From Candidatus Latescibacterota bacterium (GTDB lineage Bacteria > Latescibacterota > UBA2968 > UBA8231), in assembly GCA_007136405.1 (NCBI GenBank), contig SLHA01000151.1:1-34469 (forward strand): a stretch of DNA of 34,469 bases, read 5' to 3'. A model generated the notes under the pieces. That model was not told the DNA's origin, made no database searches, and worked only from the letters and a program-made list of their open reading frames with translations. This document shows, piece after piece, positions 15,690 through 25,870 of this stretch. How positions within the stretch are numbered: the first letter of the stretch is position 1; the number at the start of each line of letters is the position of its first letter. Position numbers and translations under genes: made by a program.

Positions 15690-16718
15690 TCAAACCGGGT
15701 AATCCAGGTACGCATGGGAACACGGTGGTCCGGAGGCCACCCGCAGATGCTGGTCTGCCGGCAAGCCGACCATAGACCACAGCGTATGGGACAGATGCGC
15801 CCCGCCATGTCTGCAGGGCGCCCAGGGCTCGTGGCTTTGCAGGATGTCCACCAGGTCGCGGCTGTGCCGCGGACGCTGGAAGGCGTCGCGCCACAGCAGA
15901 TAGCCGTAACGGTAGATGGTCACCGGCTTCTGATCCGGAGTCCGCCTGTCGGCATCGCTCAGCGTATTGGAAGCATAGTGATTGGTGGCGTATACGAAGG
16001 CCTCTCCCCGGCTGCGCACCGATACCAGGGGCACGGCCGCCTCCAGAACGCAGGTGTCTCCTGACCGGTCCACCAGGACGACATTGAACCCTTTCCCGGT
16101 CAGCGGCACACAGTCCAGCCGGGTCAACAGATCCGCCACACCGTCGCTCTGGCGCATCAGCGCGTACATCCAGAGTCTGATGTCCACGCGCTCACCGCTT
16201 TTGTCGAACTTGGATCCCACCGAGTTGTGTCCATTGACCAGCCCGGCACTGTTCATGGCATCCAGTCCACTCACCCAGCCCGTGTAGGTCACCTGAATCA
16301 TGCGATGTCCGCTTGCCGGCGTCGTCTTGCGGATGATAAAGCGACGGGCATCCGGGCTGCCGTCGTTGTTCTTGCCCAACACCGGTCCATCTTCACCCTG
16401 CGACAGGGCCATGGAGGTGCAACCGGGCGACGGCCGGGGCACGGTGAAGGTGTTGACCTGGTTGAGACGCAGCAGAGCGGACAGCGACTGGCCGGATCCT
16501 TCCGACAATCCGCGCAGTTCCTCCAGCACATCGGGTAGATGCCGCTCGAGCACCTTGATCGTTTTCTGCGCGAAAATTCTGGTTTCTTCGTCTTCGTCCT
16601 CCACCCCGAAAGCTGCCACATTGTTGCGAATGTCGTCTGCGGCCTGTTCGCCGTATTGCTGCCCCATCTGCCGCGCCGAGCCGTGGCATTCGATGTAGGG
16701 CAAATGCTCCTCGCTCAT
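15690..16718 (-). CDS. C45-family acyltransferase/peptidase-like Ntn hydrolase
   Basis: Belongs to the acyl-CoA:6-aminopenicillanate acyltransferase-like family (peptidase C45), whose members self-cleave before a Cys that becomes the nucleophile. Here the likely nucleophile is C100 in PSPGCTSMA, followed by LGKNNDG; the rest has the expected GLNxxGL-like AMNSAGLVNGHN and a late TNHY. The biological substrate is unknown. The ATG at 16718 is chosen over an ATG 30 bases upstream because AGGAGA lies six bases before it. Length 342 aa is normal. No signal peptide. A 26-bp minisatellite lies directly upstream. Confidence 0.88.
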   Translation of the reverse strand: MSEEHLPYIECHGSARQMGQQYGEQAADDIRNNVAAFGVEDEDEETRIFAQKTIKVLERHLPDVLEELRGLSEGSGQSLSALLRLNQVNTFTVPRPSPGCTSMALSQGEDGPVLGKNNDGSPDARRFIIRKTTPASGHRMIQVTYTGWVSGLDAMNSAGLVNGHNSVGSKFDKSGERVDIRLWMYALMRQSDGVADLLTRLDCVPLTGKGFNVVLVDRSGDTCVLEAAVPLVSVRSRGEAFVYATNHYASNTLSDADRRTPDQKPVTIYRYGYLLWRDAFQRPRHSRDLVDILQSHEPWAPCRHGGAHLSHTLWSMVGLPADQHLRVASGPPCSHAYLDYPV

Positions 16719-16759
16719 ATCATTCTCCTGTCCGTTACGCGTGGCCAAATCAGGGTCCA

Positions 16760-17035
16760 GTGGCGCGCTTCAAGTGGTATTGGACGGTGGTGCACTGCCG
16801 TGGTACAGTCCGGCGGCGCTGCCGTGGTACCGTTTGGCGCCGCTTCAGTGGTACCGTCCGGTGGCGCGCTGCAAGTGGTATTGGACGGTGGCGCTGCTGG
16901 GATCGGCGCGCTGCTGCCGCGCTGCGGTGGTTCTGTTTGGTGACGCGCTGCGGTGGTTCTGTTTGGTGACGCGCTGCGGTGGTTCTGTTTGGTGACGCGC
17001 TGCGGTGGTTCTGCGGCCCGGTGGCGCGCTCCGAT
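16760..17035. repeat. Degenerate 24-27-bp minisatellite with three perfect 26-bp units
   Basis: Perfect head-to-tail copies of a 26-bp unit at 16919-16944, 16945-16970 and 16971-16996 (core GCGGTGGTTCTGTTTGGTGA), and a partial fourth from 16997. Upstream to about 16760 are seven or so diverged units with GCGCTGC...GTGGTA...CGGTG. Together they fill the space between dsbD and the C45 gene. Confidence 0.92.
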
Positions 17036-17088
17036 TGTCTTGTCTGGATCGCGTGTCCGCGCCGCAACCGCGGGACCCGTGCACGGCT

Positions 17089-19023
17089 TCAGGGATCGAT
17101 CCTGCGCAGGAATTCTTCCGGTCCCATGAATCCGAGCACCCGCGTGCCGGGGCGTTCGACGCCGCTCTCATCCAGGACGATGACCGTGGGCACTCCCCGC
17201 ACGTCATAGGCCCGCATGATGGCCTGGCTCTCCGGCGCATCGATGCGCGTCAGATCCACCTTCAGTTTGCGATGGTCCCGCAGGGCATGCTGGACCCTGG
17301 GATCGCTGAATGTGCGTCGCTCGAGTTCGTGACAGGGCAGGCACCAGTCGGCGTAGAAATCGATGATGACCGGTTGGCGCGCCGCCTTCGCCGCGGCCAG
17401 GATCTCCGGTTGGTAGGATTCCCAGGGCATCGGCTCACGGCGATGCTCAGAGTACAGCATGACGGCCCCACCGACCAGGGCCACCACTCCGACGGCCCAT
17501 TTCAGTCGCCGGAACGTCGTTCTTTCGTTGCCCGACTTCTCGACAAAGCCCAGGTACAGGCCGCCCGCGAGCAAGGTGACTGCAGGCACCCAGGAAAGCA
17601 GCGCGGGCAGGAGAGCCAAAGCTCCATAAAAAGCGGCGACCCCAAGAAGAGCCACACCGAAAACTTTTCGCACCCAAATCATCCATCCTCCCGACCGGGG
17701 CAGCCGCTGCAGCAGCCCCGAGAAAGTGCCCAGGACGAGATACGGAGCCCCCAAACCCAGGGCCAGAACGAAAAATGAACCGAAGCCGAACCAGATGTCG
17801 CCCCGGGCTCCCACCAGAGCGAGCAGTGCGACGATAGGCGGGCCGATACAGGGAGCCGCGAAGATTCCGACCAACAGGCCGGACAGGTACACTCCCGCCC
17901 AGCCCACCGCGGTCCCACCGCCCAGGCGGTTCATCAGTGCGGCGGGCGGACGCATTTCGTACAGACCGAACATGCTCAGCGCCAGCAACACCAGCAACAG
18001 GGCGATGCTTGCCAGCAACCACGGACTCTGCATCAAACCGCCGAACAGCCCTCCCGTGAGCGCCGCCAGCGTTCCGAGGACGCTGTACATGGTGGCAATG
18101 CCCACCACATAGAGCGCGGCCTTGAAAAAGACGCGAATGGGCCGGCTGTCGTCCTGCGCACCGAAGACGGATACGGTGACCGACAGCATGGGATACACGC
18201 AAGGCGTCAGGTTGAGTGCCAGTCCCACCAGAAAGATGGCCAGCAGCGCGGGCAGCACTCCTGCCGTGCCGAAAAGCTGCTCGATGTCGCCGGGACGGTC
18301 GGCGTCCCCTATTGCCGGGACGGTCACATCGCCCGGGCGATCCACCGGGACTGCTGTCTGAGCGGGATCCGCGGCCACGACTGTAAAGGGTATGCGCACC
18401 GGGATGACCGAAGGCGCCAGACAGATCTGGTTGTCGCATGCCTGAACCGTGAGATCGCCGGCCAGTTCGAACGCACCGGGCGCGAGATCCGGCGCTGCGG
18501 CCACCGTAAAGCGCAGCTTGGCGCCATCTCCGTACACGGCGATACGCTGGCCACCGAAAAGGATGTGCTTCGGATCCGGAAATTCGACCGGCCCAATCCG
18601 AATGCCGTCGGGAGGCGCCAGGTGCAATTCCGTGGCGATGAGGAATTCCTCCGAAGGCTGGGCCGCCTGGACATGCCAGCCTTCCTCCATGTCCAGCACC
18701 AGGGCCGCGTTCACCGCCTGGCCGGCCGCCACACTGTCTGCTTCCAGTTGGGACCGAACCGACACCACGGTGGAACTACCGCGGGTGATCGCCCCTGCCG
18801 GGGTCGATACTCCGAGCAGGGTGGGTGCCCATCCGGTGCATGACAGCAGAAACAGCACGAGGAAAGCGCCGGCGCGCTGGGCCCGTTGGGTTGCCACGTA
18901 TCTTGGGAACCGGCACGAATGCAGTGGTGCCGGCATCGACGCTGCCTGCTGACCGGCTTGGGGCCTGGCCTGAAGCCTGGCCTGGAGCCCGGTGGCCCCA
19001 GGCATCGCCCGTCTCCTACTCAT
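17089..19023 (-). CDS. dsbD: Thiol:disulfide interchange protein DsbD
   Basis: Inner-membrane protein passing electrons from cytoplasmic thioredoxin to periplasmic thiol proteins. Order: signal/anchor (LVLFLLSCTGW near residue 60), periplasmic alpha domain with the Cys pair in ACDNQIC, eight-helix membrane domain with its Cys pair in LNLTPCVYPM and FAAPCIGPP, then the thioredoxin-like gamma domain with DWCLPC. All six catalytic Cys are present. The ATG at 19023 has GGAAGGAAG just upstream; frames open further back are non-coding. The N terminus carries a short Ala/Gln/Arg repeat (GLQARLQARPQAGQQA) from a 12-bp DNA repeat at about 18963-18990, so 644 aa slightly exceeds the usual length. It may supply cytochrome c maturation or DsbC/DsbG reduction. 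Confidence 0.95.
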   Translation of the reverse strand: MSRRRAMPGATGLQARLQARPQAGQQAASMPAPLHSCRFPRYVATQRAQRAGAFLVLFLLSCTGWAPTLLGVSTPAGAITRGSSTVVSVRSQLEADSVAAGQAVNAALVLDMEEGWHVQAAQPSEEFLIATELHLAPPDGIRIGPVEFPDPKHILFGGQRIAVYGDGAKLRFTVAAAPDLAPGAFELAGDLTVQACDNQICLAPSVIPVRIPFTVVAADPAQTAVPVDRPGDVTVPAIGDADRPGDIEQLFGTAGVLPALLAIFLVGLALNLTPCVYPMLSVTVSVFGAQDDSRPIRVFFKAALYVVGIATMYSVLGTLAALTGGLFGGLMQSPWLLASIALLLVLLALSMFGLYEMRPPAALMNRLGGGTAVGWAGVYLSGLLVGIFAAPCIGPPIVALLALVGARGDIWFGFGSFFVLALGLGAPYLVLGTFSGLLQRLPRSGGWMIWVRKVFGVALLGVAAFYGALALLPALLSWVPAVTLLAGGLYLGFVEKSGNERTTFRRLKWAVGVVALVGGAVMLYSEHRREPMPWESYQPEILAAAKAARQPVIIDFYADWCLPCHELERRTFSDPRVQHALRDHRKLKVDLTRIDAPESQAIMRAYDVRGVPTVIVLDESGVERPGTRVLGFMGPEEFLRRIDP

Positions 19024-19501
19024 GCGCGCTTCCTTCCTTATAGCCATGCGTATGCGGCCCGGTGATGCGGTCGGGCTGGTCGGGCTGGGGGCTGGTGTCC
19101 GGCCGGACAGGCGGCGGCTTCGGCACGCCCACCCCGGCCCCGGCTCCATGTGACTGTTCGCTCGCCTGGACACCAGGCTGCCGGAGTCCAGGCGGATGGG
19201 CCCCGGGCAGCCGAAAACACGCACCCGAAGCCAGGCCGACGTGCGAGCCGGCATCCAGAAGTGTCCGGGCGCCAACGGGCCAATGGGCCAGGTCCGTCCC
19301 CGTCGAAATGTACCCGCTGGGCATGGGTAGAAGAAACGGAAGGAGTCGCGTGAGGCAAGCGGATACGTGTGATTCGTGCGGCTCCGGGGCACGCTGGTCG
19401 CCGCACGAACCCGCATGCGGGCGTCGACCGCCAACCGCGGCAGCCGGTCCACAGGCCAGCAGAGTGGCCGTCGGGTTGGCGGCCCGAGTCTTGCGCCCCG
19501 G
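19024..19501. other. Intergenic region between the sigma factor gene and dsbD
   Basis: About 480 bases with no convincing gene. A 9-bp inverted repeat CCGCCAACC (19428-19436) and GGTTGGCGG (19474-19482) lies just downstream of the sigma factor stop; its loop of 37 bases and lack of U tract make it a weak terminator candidate. Confidence 0.4.
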
Positions 19502-20353
19502 TCAGTTCTGCGAGACTTCCGCCAACTGGTCGCCGTGCCGGGCCCGTATCTTGTGCAGGGCGGCGTCCCGCAGCTGACGGACACGCTCCCGCGTGACGCC
19601 CACGATATCGCCGATCTGCTCCAGGGTCATGGGCGTGTACCCGTCCAGCCCGTAGTAGGAACGGAGCACCAGTCGTTCGCGTTCATCCAGCCCCGTCAGA
19701 CAGGCATGGACCGCATCCCGCTGCAGCATCTGGTCCAGTTCCTGGCCAGGATCGATGTCATCGGCTGCCAGCACGGCATCCCAGCCACGCTCCTCACCGA
19801 AGAAGACCGGAGCATCCAGCGACACATCGTCCCGGGCTTCTTCCAGGGCGTTCTGTGCCCGCATGGGATTGAGCCTGGACGTCTCGACAACCTCGGTGAA
19901 GGTGGGCACCCGGCCCAGTTTCTGACAGAGGGTCTGGGCATCCCGCTCGATCTGTCGCAGATCGTTGATGCGGCTCATGGGTGAACGTCTGGCCCGGCCG
20001 ACCTGCACCAGGGCCTTCAGAATGGCCTGGCGTATCCACCAGACGGCATAGGTGATGAATTTGAATCCCCGCCGTTCGTCGAAACGTTCCACGGCGGCCA
20101 TCAAACCCATGTTTCCTTCCGAGATGAGTTCCATCAGGGAGAGTCCGCGGCCCGTGTAGCCGCGCGCGATCCGGACCACAAACCGAAGGTTGGCCGTTAC
20201 CAGTTGCTGGCGGGCTTCGGCATCACCCTGACGAGACCGGCGAGCCAGATCGATCTCCTGGGCGTAGGTCAACAACTGGTAGTGGTCTATGTCCCTCCAA
20301 TACGCCTGCACGGGAACGTCATCGTTTAGCGGCTGCGTTGACGTAGCTGCCAT
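19502..20353 (-). CDS. Group-2 sigma70-family RNA polymerase sigma factor (RpoS/RpoD-like)
   Basis: Alternative sigma factor with regions 1.2-4 and no region 1.1. Region 1.2 begins [19 protein letters not shown]; region 2 has [19 protein letters not shown] and the core/-10 segment [22 protein letters not shown]; region 4.2 is [20 protein letters not shown]. It lacks the QRKLFFNLR box of RpoH and is shorter (283 aa) than RpoS (about 330), so it is called RpoS-like with caution. GGAGGTGAGG precedes the ATG at 20353. A consensus promoter lies about 290 bases upstream, giving a long leader. It follows the REC-PAS kinase gene on the same strand. Confidence 0.9.
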   Translation of the reverse strand: MAATSTQPLNDDVPVQAYWRDIDHYQLLTYAQEIDLARRSRQGDAEARQQLVTANLRFVVRIARGYTGRGLSLMELISEGNMGLMAAVERFDERRGFKFITYAVWWIRQAILKALVQVGRARRSPMSRINDLRQIERDAQTLCQKLGRVPTFTEVVETSRLNPMRAQNALEEARDDVSLDAPVFFGEERGWDAVLAADDIDPGQELDQMLQRDAVHACLTGLDERERLVLRSYYGLDGYTPMTLEQIGDIVGVTRERVRQLRDAALHKIRARHGDQLAEVSQN

Positions 20354-20644
20354 TTCCTCACCTCCATGGTGTCTGCAGGTGGACAGGAACGGCTATCAAG
20401 GCTGACTTACGCCGACAACCCGCACCGGCGACCCGCGCCGGAACCCAGCTTGCACAGAATAGGCACCCACGCAGCGTCAGGGTCAGAACGCAAAAACCGG
20501 CGAAGCCCCTTTCACCGGGACATCCGCCGGCCCATTCAGCATCTGACACTCACGGCGTCCTATGCTGCATCTGCCTTGGATACGGCATGCGCGGTGCACC
20601 CTGCCGAGTGTTCAACCGGGCACCCCCCAACATGCGTGTGGTAC
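20354..20644 (-). promoter_or_regulatory. Long 5' leader of the sigma factor gene
   Basis: From the predicted start near 20638 to the ATG at 20353 is about 285 bases without a gene. Long leaders controlled by small RNAs are known for rpoS in enteric bacteria; whether this one folds over its binding site was not established. Confidence 0.4.
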
Positions 20645-20673
20645 AAGGTACGAGGTCCGGCTCGACCTGTCAA
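20645..20673 (-). promoter_or_regulatory. Promoter of the sigma factor gene
   Basis: On the minus strand TTGACA (20673-20668), 17-base spacer, TACCTT (20650-20645). It has the same hexamers and spacing as the tRNA-Asp promoter. It lies about 45 bases after the end of the kinase gene. Confidence 0.7.
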
Positions 20674-20717
20674 CGCCACCCGTAACGCCGGACCGGAGGC
20701 GTGTCACGCCCGATGGG

Positions 20718-22259
20718 TCAACCGCCGGTGCGATCCTCCATGGCTGTCTCTGCACCGCCAGTCGACGCGCTTCTGTTGGCCGGAAAGATGATTTCGAAGC
20801 AGGTGCCGCGTCCCACCTCGCTTTCGACCCGCAGCCGGGCATTGCACCGGTCCAGTATGGATTTCACGATGGGCAGCCCCAAACCCGTGTTCTTGCCGTG
20901 CTCCTTGGTGGTGAAAAAAGGTTCGAAGATGCGTTCCAGATCCTCGGCCGGAATGCCGCTGCCGGTATCCTGAATGCGACAATACACCTGTTCTCTCCTG
21001 TCGTCCGTCTTCAGTTCGATGCACAGCAGACGGTGATCGCGGCTTTCCATGGCCTGAACCGCGTTCATCACCAGATTGCGCAGCACCTGTTCGATCCCAG
21101 CGGCGTCACCCAGGACTTCCGGTACATCCGCGCTGATCGTGGTGTGCAGAGTGCAGTATTTCAGTAAACCCAGCTGTTGCATGGGTTCCAGCACTTTCTT
21201 CGTTTCCATGCTAAGATCGATCGACTGCACACCGCTTTGTTGGGGACGTCCCAGTTTGGCTAGCTGCTCCACGAGCTCGGTCAACTCCTCTGCCGCGGGC
21301 TGCACCGAACGCAGACTGGCCATACCCCCTTGCAGGTTATCATTCTCCAGCTGGCTCATGGCCAGCTCGGTATACCCGCATACCAGTTGTAACGGCGTCT
21401 TGATTTCATGAGCGATGCGCGGTGCCATCTGTCCCAGAACAGTCAGTTGCTCGGCATACAGGAGCTGGGCCCGCAGGGTCTCTGCCTCGCTCAGATCCTC
21501 GATCACATACAGCCTGGCGATGTGCTGACGGTTGTGGTCCAGAATCCGCCGCTGGCGCATCAGCACCGGAAACCGGCTCCCGTCCGGACGCTGGTGTGTG
21601 CAGCGCATGAAGTCCCCGATGACCTCCGTGGTATCTCTCAAAAGTATGCCGACATCATGGCCCAGCACTTCGGATTCGGAACGCTGGTACAGCCGCTGTG
21701 CCGTGCTGTTCAACGTCAGTATGCGTCCCTCCCGGTCCGTCGATATGATGGCGAACGGGGCGGCATCCAGAAGGTCGTCCAGATAGCTTTCGGTGAGTGT
21801 CAGTCTCCGATGCTGCGCCACGACAGTCTGCTGCAGATCCGCCCGGGCCCGCAGCAAATCGGCGAACAGGCTGCGACGTTCGGTCTCCTGCCTGCGTGCC
21901 TGCAAAGCTTCCTGCAGTCTGCTTCTCAGCGTATCCCGCTGTATGGGTTTACGCAGGAAGATACGAACTCCGGTTTCCAGGGCGCGGACGGCCGTCTTCT
22001 GATCGTCGTGTCCGGTCATGATGATGGGCGACATGAGCGAATCCATCTCCCGCATTCGCCGCACCATATCTATGCCGTCCATGCCCGGTAGATATACGTC
22101 GCTGAGCACCACATCGAAGGAACGTTGGCTGAACACCTCCAGACCGCGCTCGGCCGAATCCAGCCAGCGGGAACTGTGTCCCAGTTCGTCCAGCATGTCC
22201 ACGAGTTGTCTTCCGGTGGTGCGAGCGTCCTCGACGACGAGGATGTTTCCGGCCAGCAT
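20718..22259 (-). CDS. REC-PAS-histidine kinase
   Basis: Cytoplasmic sensor kinase of 513 aa with an N-terminal receiver. REC: ILVVEDA start, phospho-acceptor D54 in LSDVYLPGMDG, K104 in LRKP. A coiled coil (115-160) leads to a PAS domain (about 163-270, IISTDREGRI). The dimerisation domain has the H-box with H284 in IAHEIKTPLQL. The ATPase domain has N-box VLRNLVMNAVQAM, IFEPFFTTKEHGKNTGLGLPIVKS and a C-terminal GRGTCFEIIFP. No membrane segment. GGGAGG seven bases before the ATG at 22259. It lies downstream of cheB, separated by repetitive DNA, so it may be the last part of the che transcript or have its own promoter there. Confidence 0.93.
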   Translation of the reverse strand: MLAGNILVVEDARTTGRQLVDMLDELGHSSRWLDSAERGLEVFSQRSFDVVLSDVYLPGMDGIDMVRRMREMDSLMSPIIMTGHDDQKTAVRALETGVRIFLRKPIQRDTLRSRLQEALQARRQETERRSLFADLLRARADLQQTVVAQHRRLTLTESYLDDLLDAAPFAIISTDREGRILTLNSTAQRLYQRSESEVLGHDVGILLRDTTEVIGDFMRCTHQRPDGSRFPVLMRQRRILDHNRQHIARLYVIEDLSEAETLRAQLLYAEQLTVLGQMAPRIAHEIKTPLQLVCGYTELAMSQLENDNLQGGMASLRSVQPAAEELTELVEQLAKLGRPQQSGVQSIDLSMETKKVLEPMQQLGLLKYCTLHTTISADVPEVLGDAAGIEQVLRNLVMNAVQAMESRDHRLLCIELKTDDRREQVYCRIQDTGSGIPAEDLERIFEPFFTTKEHGKNTGLGLPIVKSILDRCNARLRVESEVGRGTCFEIIFPANRSASTGGAETAMEDRTGG

Positions 22260-22299
22260 GGCAAGCCTCCCTGGACCCTACCTGGACTGCTTCAAAAGG

Positions 22300-22517
22300 T
22301 CTGCGGTCGCAACCGCCCCGCCTGACCCGACGGCCCGACGACCTGACGGTCTGATCTGTCCGACGATCCGACGGCCGGACAGACCGAGCGACCCGCCAAC
22401 CGGACGCACAGACGGCCCGAAAATCCGACGTATCGACAACCTGATGACCCGACGGACCGCTCTACCCAACAACCCGGCAGACCGTCAACCCGGACGGCCC
22501 TGCAGACCCGGAAGACC
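22300..22517. repeat. Degenerate short-unit repeat between cheB and the kinase gene
   Basis: The stretch is built from variants of a 9-10-base unit such as CCGACGGAC, CCCGACGGC and CCTGACGGT. It starts right after the cheB stop (22518-22520 on the minus strand) and runs to about 22300. All frames are partly open, but composition is low-complexity and no gene is inferred. Confidence 0.8.
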
Positions 22518-24019
<1,502 letters not shown>

Positions 24020-24027
<8 letters not shown>

Positions 24028-24412
24028 GGGTTCGTCCTTCCAACACGCTTTCCATTATGGTCCGAATACCTTCCGGTGTTACGGGTTTCCGCAAAAAGCC
24101 CCGAATACCGTATCGACGCAGGGTCCGGATGCGCTCGTCACTGCCTTCGGTGGAAATCACCACCACGGGCAGCGCATGGATCAACCGGCGTTCAGCCATG
24201 ATCCGCACCAGTTCCATGCCGTCCATCACCGGCATGTTGATGTCGGTCATCAGCAGATCGAACTCCTGGGCTTCCAGGCATTCCAGCGCCTGCTGTCCGT
24301 TTTCGGCATAGTCGACTGCGGCTACCGGTATACCAGCCAGGCCGATCGTCTTGCCGATCATGCGACGGACGGTGCGCGAATCATCCACGACGAGTATCCT
24401 GTAGCCGCTCAT
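24020..24412 (-). CDS. cheY: CheY-like single-domain response regulator
   Basis: 130-aa receiver with the acidic pocket VVDDS, phospho-acceptor Asp in MTDINMPVMDG, Thr/Ser in VVVISTEGS, and Lys in FLRKPVTPEG. Small and without output domain, hence CheY-type. Its ATG overlaps the cheD stop (ATGA) and its end overlaps cheX, so the three genes are coupled. It may signal to a flagellar motor, to type IV pili, or elsewhere; nothing in the window decides. Confidence 0.93.
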
Positions 24413-24885
24413 AACTCCCTGGCCTGACCGTTAACGCGCACCTTGACGGTGCCCGTACCGAGCTCGAGGATCAGCGTGCGCGAGGCCTTGCCGCCCACAT
24501 CTTCGGCGGCGATCAGTACGTTGTTTTTCCACAGCAGCTTGCGCAGCATGGTGTAGTTGCGTTCTCCTATTCTGAAATGGCTGTTGCCATCCAGGACCGC
24601 AGCTCCACCGGCGACCTTGATCTCCATGTTCTCCTTTTGCGCCCCCAACTGGTACGCCTGGCGAAACATTGCCGGGATGCCGGTATCCACGAACATGCAT
24701 GGCTTCTGTTCCGCTTTGACCCGGTCTATTTTGGACGTCGGCAGCATGATGTGGATCAGTCCGCCCACACCGGCAACTCGATCGTGCAGCGTCACCCCCA
24801 GGCAACTGCCCAGTGCATGGGTTACCAGCGTATCAACCGCCGAGGTGGAGAGCTTCATCTGGGCTATGCCGACGACATGCTGCAC
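24409..24885 (-). CDS. cheD: Chemoreceptor glutamine deamidase CheD
   Basis: Deamidates receptor glutamines and, in CheC/CheX systems, binds the phosphatase. The catalytic Cys is C28 in ALGSCLGV and the His is H45 in GGLIHIMLP, with T22 upstream; VAGGAAVL and RIGERNYTMLRKLL also match the family. The start is GTG at 24885, supported by the family-typical VGIAQMKLS start; the next Met is nine codons in. 158 aa, normal. It overlaps cheY by four bases. Confidence 0.95.
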   Translation of the reverse strand: MQHVVGIAQMKLSTSAVDTLVTHALGSCLGVTLHDRVAGVGGLIHIMLPTSKIDRVKAEQKPCMFVDTGIPAMFRQAYQLGAQKENMEIKVAGGAAVLDGNSHFRIGERNYTMLRKLLWKNNVLIAAEDVGGKASRTLILELGTGTVKVRVNGQAREL

Positions 24886-24942
24886 ACTCGACCTGCTTCC
24901 TGCTGCCGCTCTGCCCGGAGAGCACCTCTCCCCGTGCCGGAC

Positions 24943-25779
24943 TCAGCGTAGGTATACAGCGGGCTGCACGTAGCGGAACCGATGGACGATTCCCGTGAGG
25001 CTCTCCGAATGGCCGATAAACAGATGACCGCCGGGCGCCAGCAGATCATGGAAACGGTTGATCAGCTTTCCTTGCACCTGCTTGTCGAAATAGATCATGA
25101 CATTGCGGCAAAAAATAGCGTCGAATGGACCCTTCATCGGCCAGGCATCCATGAGATTCAGCCGCGCGAAACCCACCATGCGCCGTACTTCCGGATCCAG
25201 TTCCATCATGGGACCGCCGTCTTCACTGGCGTCCACCGGGCGAAAATGGCGGACCCGCAAGGCGGCCGGCACATCCTGCAGCTTGTCGGCACTGTACTGT
25301 CCCCGCCTGGCCTGCTCCAGAACCCGCGTCGAGATATCCGTGGCCAGAATGCGCACATCAAGGCGGGGAGGAATCCGGGCGTGTTCCCGCAGCACCATGG
25401 CCAGGGTATACGGCTCTTCCCCCGAGGAGCAGGCCGCACTCCACAAGCGCACGCGGCCCTGCCTTTCCCAGCACGGCAGCAGGCACTCGGTCACAAAAAC
25501 GAAGTGAGCCCCCTCCCGGAAGAAACTGGTCTTGTTGGTCGTCATGGAGTCGACCAGAAACGAAAGCTCCTCGCCGCCCGAATCCCCTTCGACAAGGGCG
25601 AGATAGTCGGCGAAACCCGGCAGACCGAGTGCCCGCAGACGCTTGCTCAGGCGCGCCTTCACCAGGCCCTCCTTGCCTGGCCGAAGCACGATTCCGCAGA
25701 GCCGGTACAACAGGTCCCTGACGCGCTCGAAGTGCGCTTCGGTCAGTTCGTAGGTGCCCAGTTGCAGAGTGTCGCTCAT
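24943..25779 (-). CDS. cheR: Chemoreceptor methyltransferase CheR
   Basis: S-adenosylmethionine-dependent methyltransferase acting on receptor glutamates. A helical N-terminal domain (about 1-80, FERVRDLLYRLCGI) precedes the catalytic domain with the SAM loop SAACSSGEEPYTLAM and the FCRNVMIYFD motif. Length 278 aa is normal; no C-terminal pentapeptide-receptor extension. The ATG at 25779 is preferred over an upstream in-frame ATG because GAGG lies six bases before it and the upstream part is inside a repeat element. Transcribed between cheW and cheD. Confidence 0.96.
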   Translation of the reverse strand: MSDTLQLGTYELTEAHFERVRDLLYRLCGIVLRPGKEGLVKARLSKRLRALGLPGFADYLALVEGDSGGEELSFLVDSMTTNKTSFFREGAHFVFVTECLLPCWERQGRVRLWSAACSSGEEPYTLAMVLREHARIPPRLDVRILATDISTRVLEQARRGQYSADKLQDVPAALRVRHFRPVDASEDGGPMMELDPEVRRMVGFARLNLMDAWPMKGPFDAIFCRNVMIYFDKQVQGKLINRFHDLLAPGGHLFIGHSESLTGIVHRFRYVQPAVYLR

Positions 25780-25804
25780 GCCGCCCTCTTGGGGACAGAA
25801 ATAA

Positions 25805-25865
25805 TGGGGACAGACCCCTTTTTCAGGCATTCCGCACCATTGGGCGAAAAAGGGGTCTGTCTCCA
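25805..25865. repeat. REP-like inverted repeat filling the cheW-cheR gap
   Basis: Two 20-base arms (25805-25824, TGGGGACAGACCCCTTTTTC, and 25846-25865) pair with a single G-T/C mismatch over a 21-base loop. A partial third copy of TGGGGACAGA lies at 25789-25798. The GGGGACAGACCCC core resembles extragenic repeats that travel with REP-associated tyrosine transposases. Inside the operon it could form a strong mRNA stem and set the ratio of CheW to CheR. Confidence 0.85.
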
Positions 25866-25870
25866 TTTTT

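Noticed and set aside
14377-15894. Minus-strand open frame of about 500 codons opposite the sugar dehydrogenase
   Set aside because: Antisense shadow of a clear dehydrogenase gene with signal peptide and binding site.
16919-17035. CRISPR-like look of the 26-bp repeats
   Set aside because: Units are directly adjacent with no unique spacers, and no cas gene is present.
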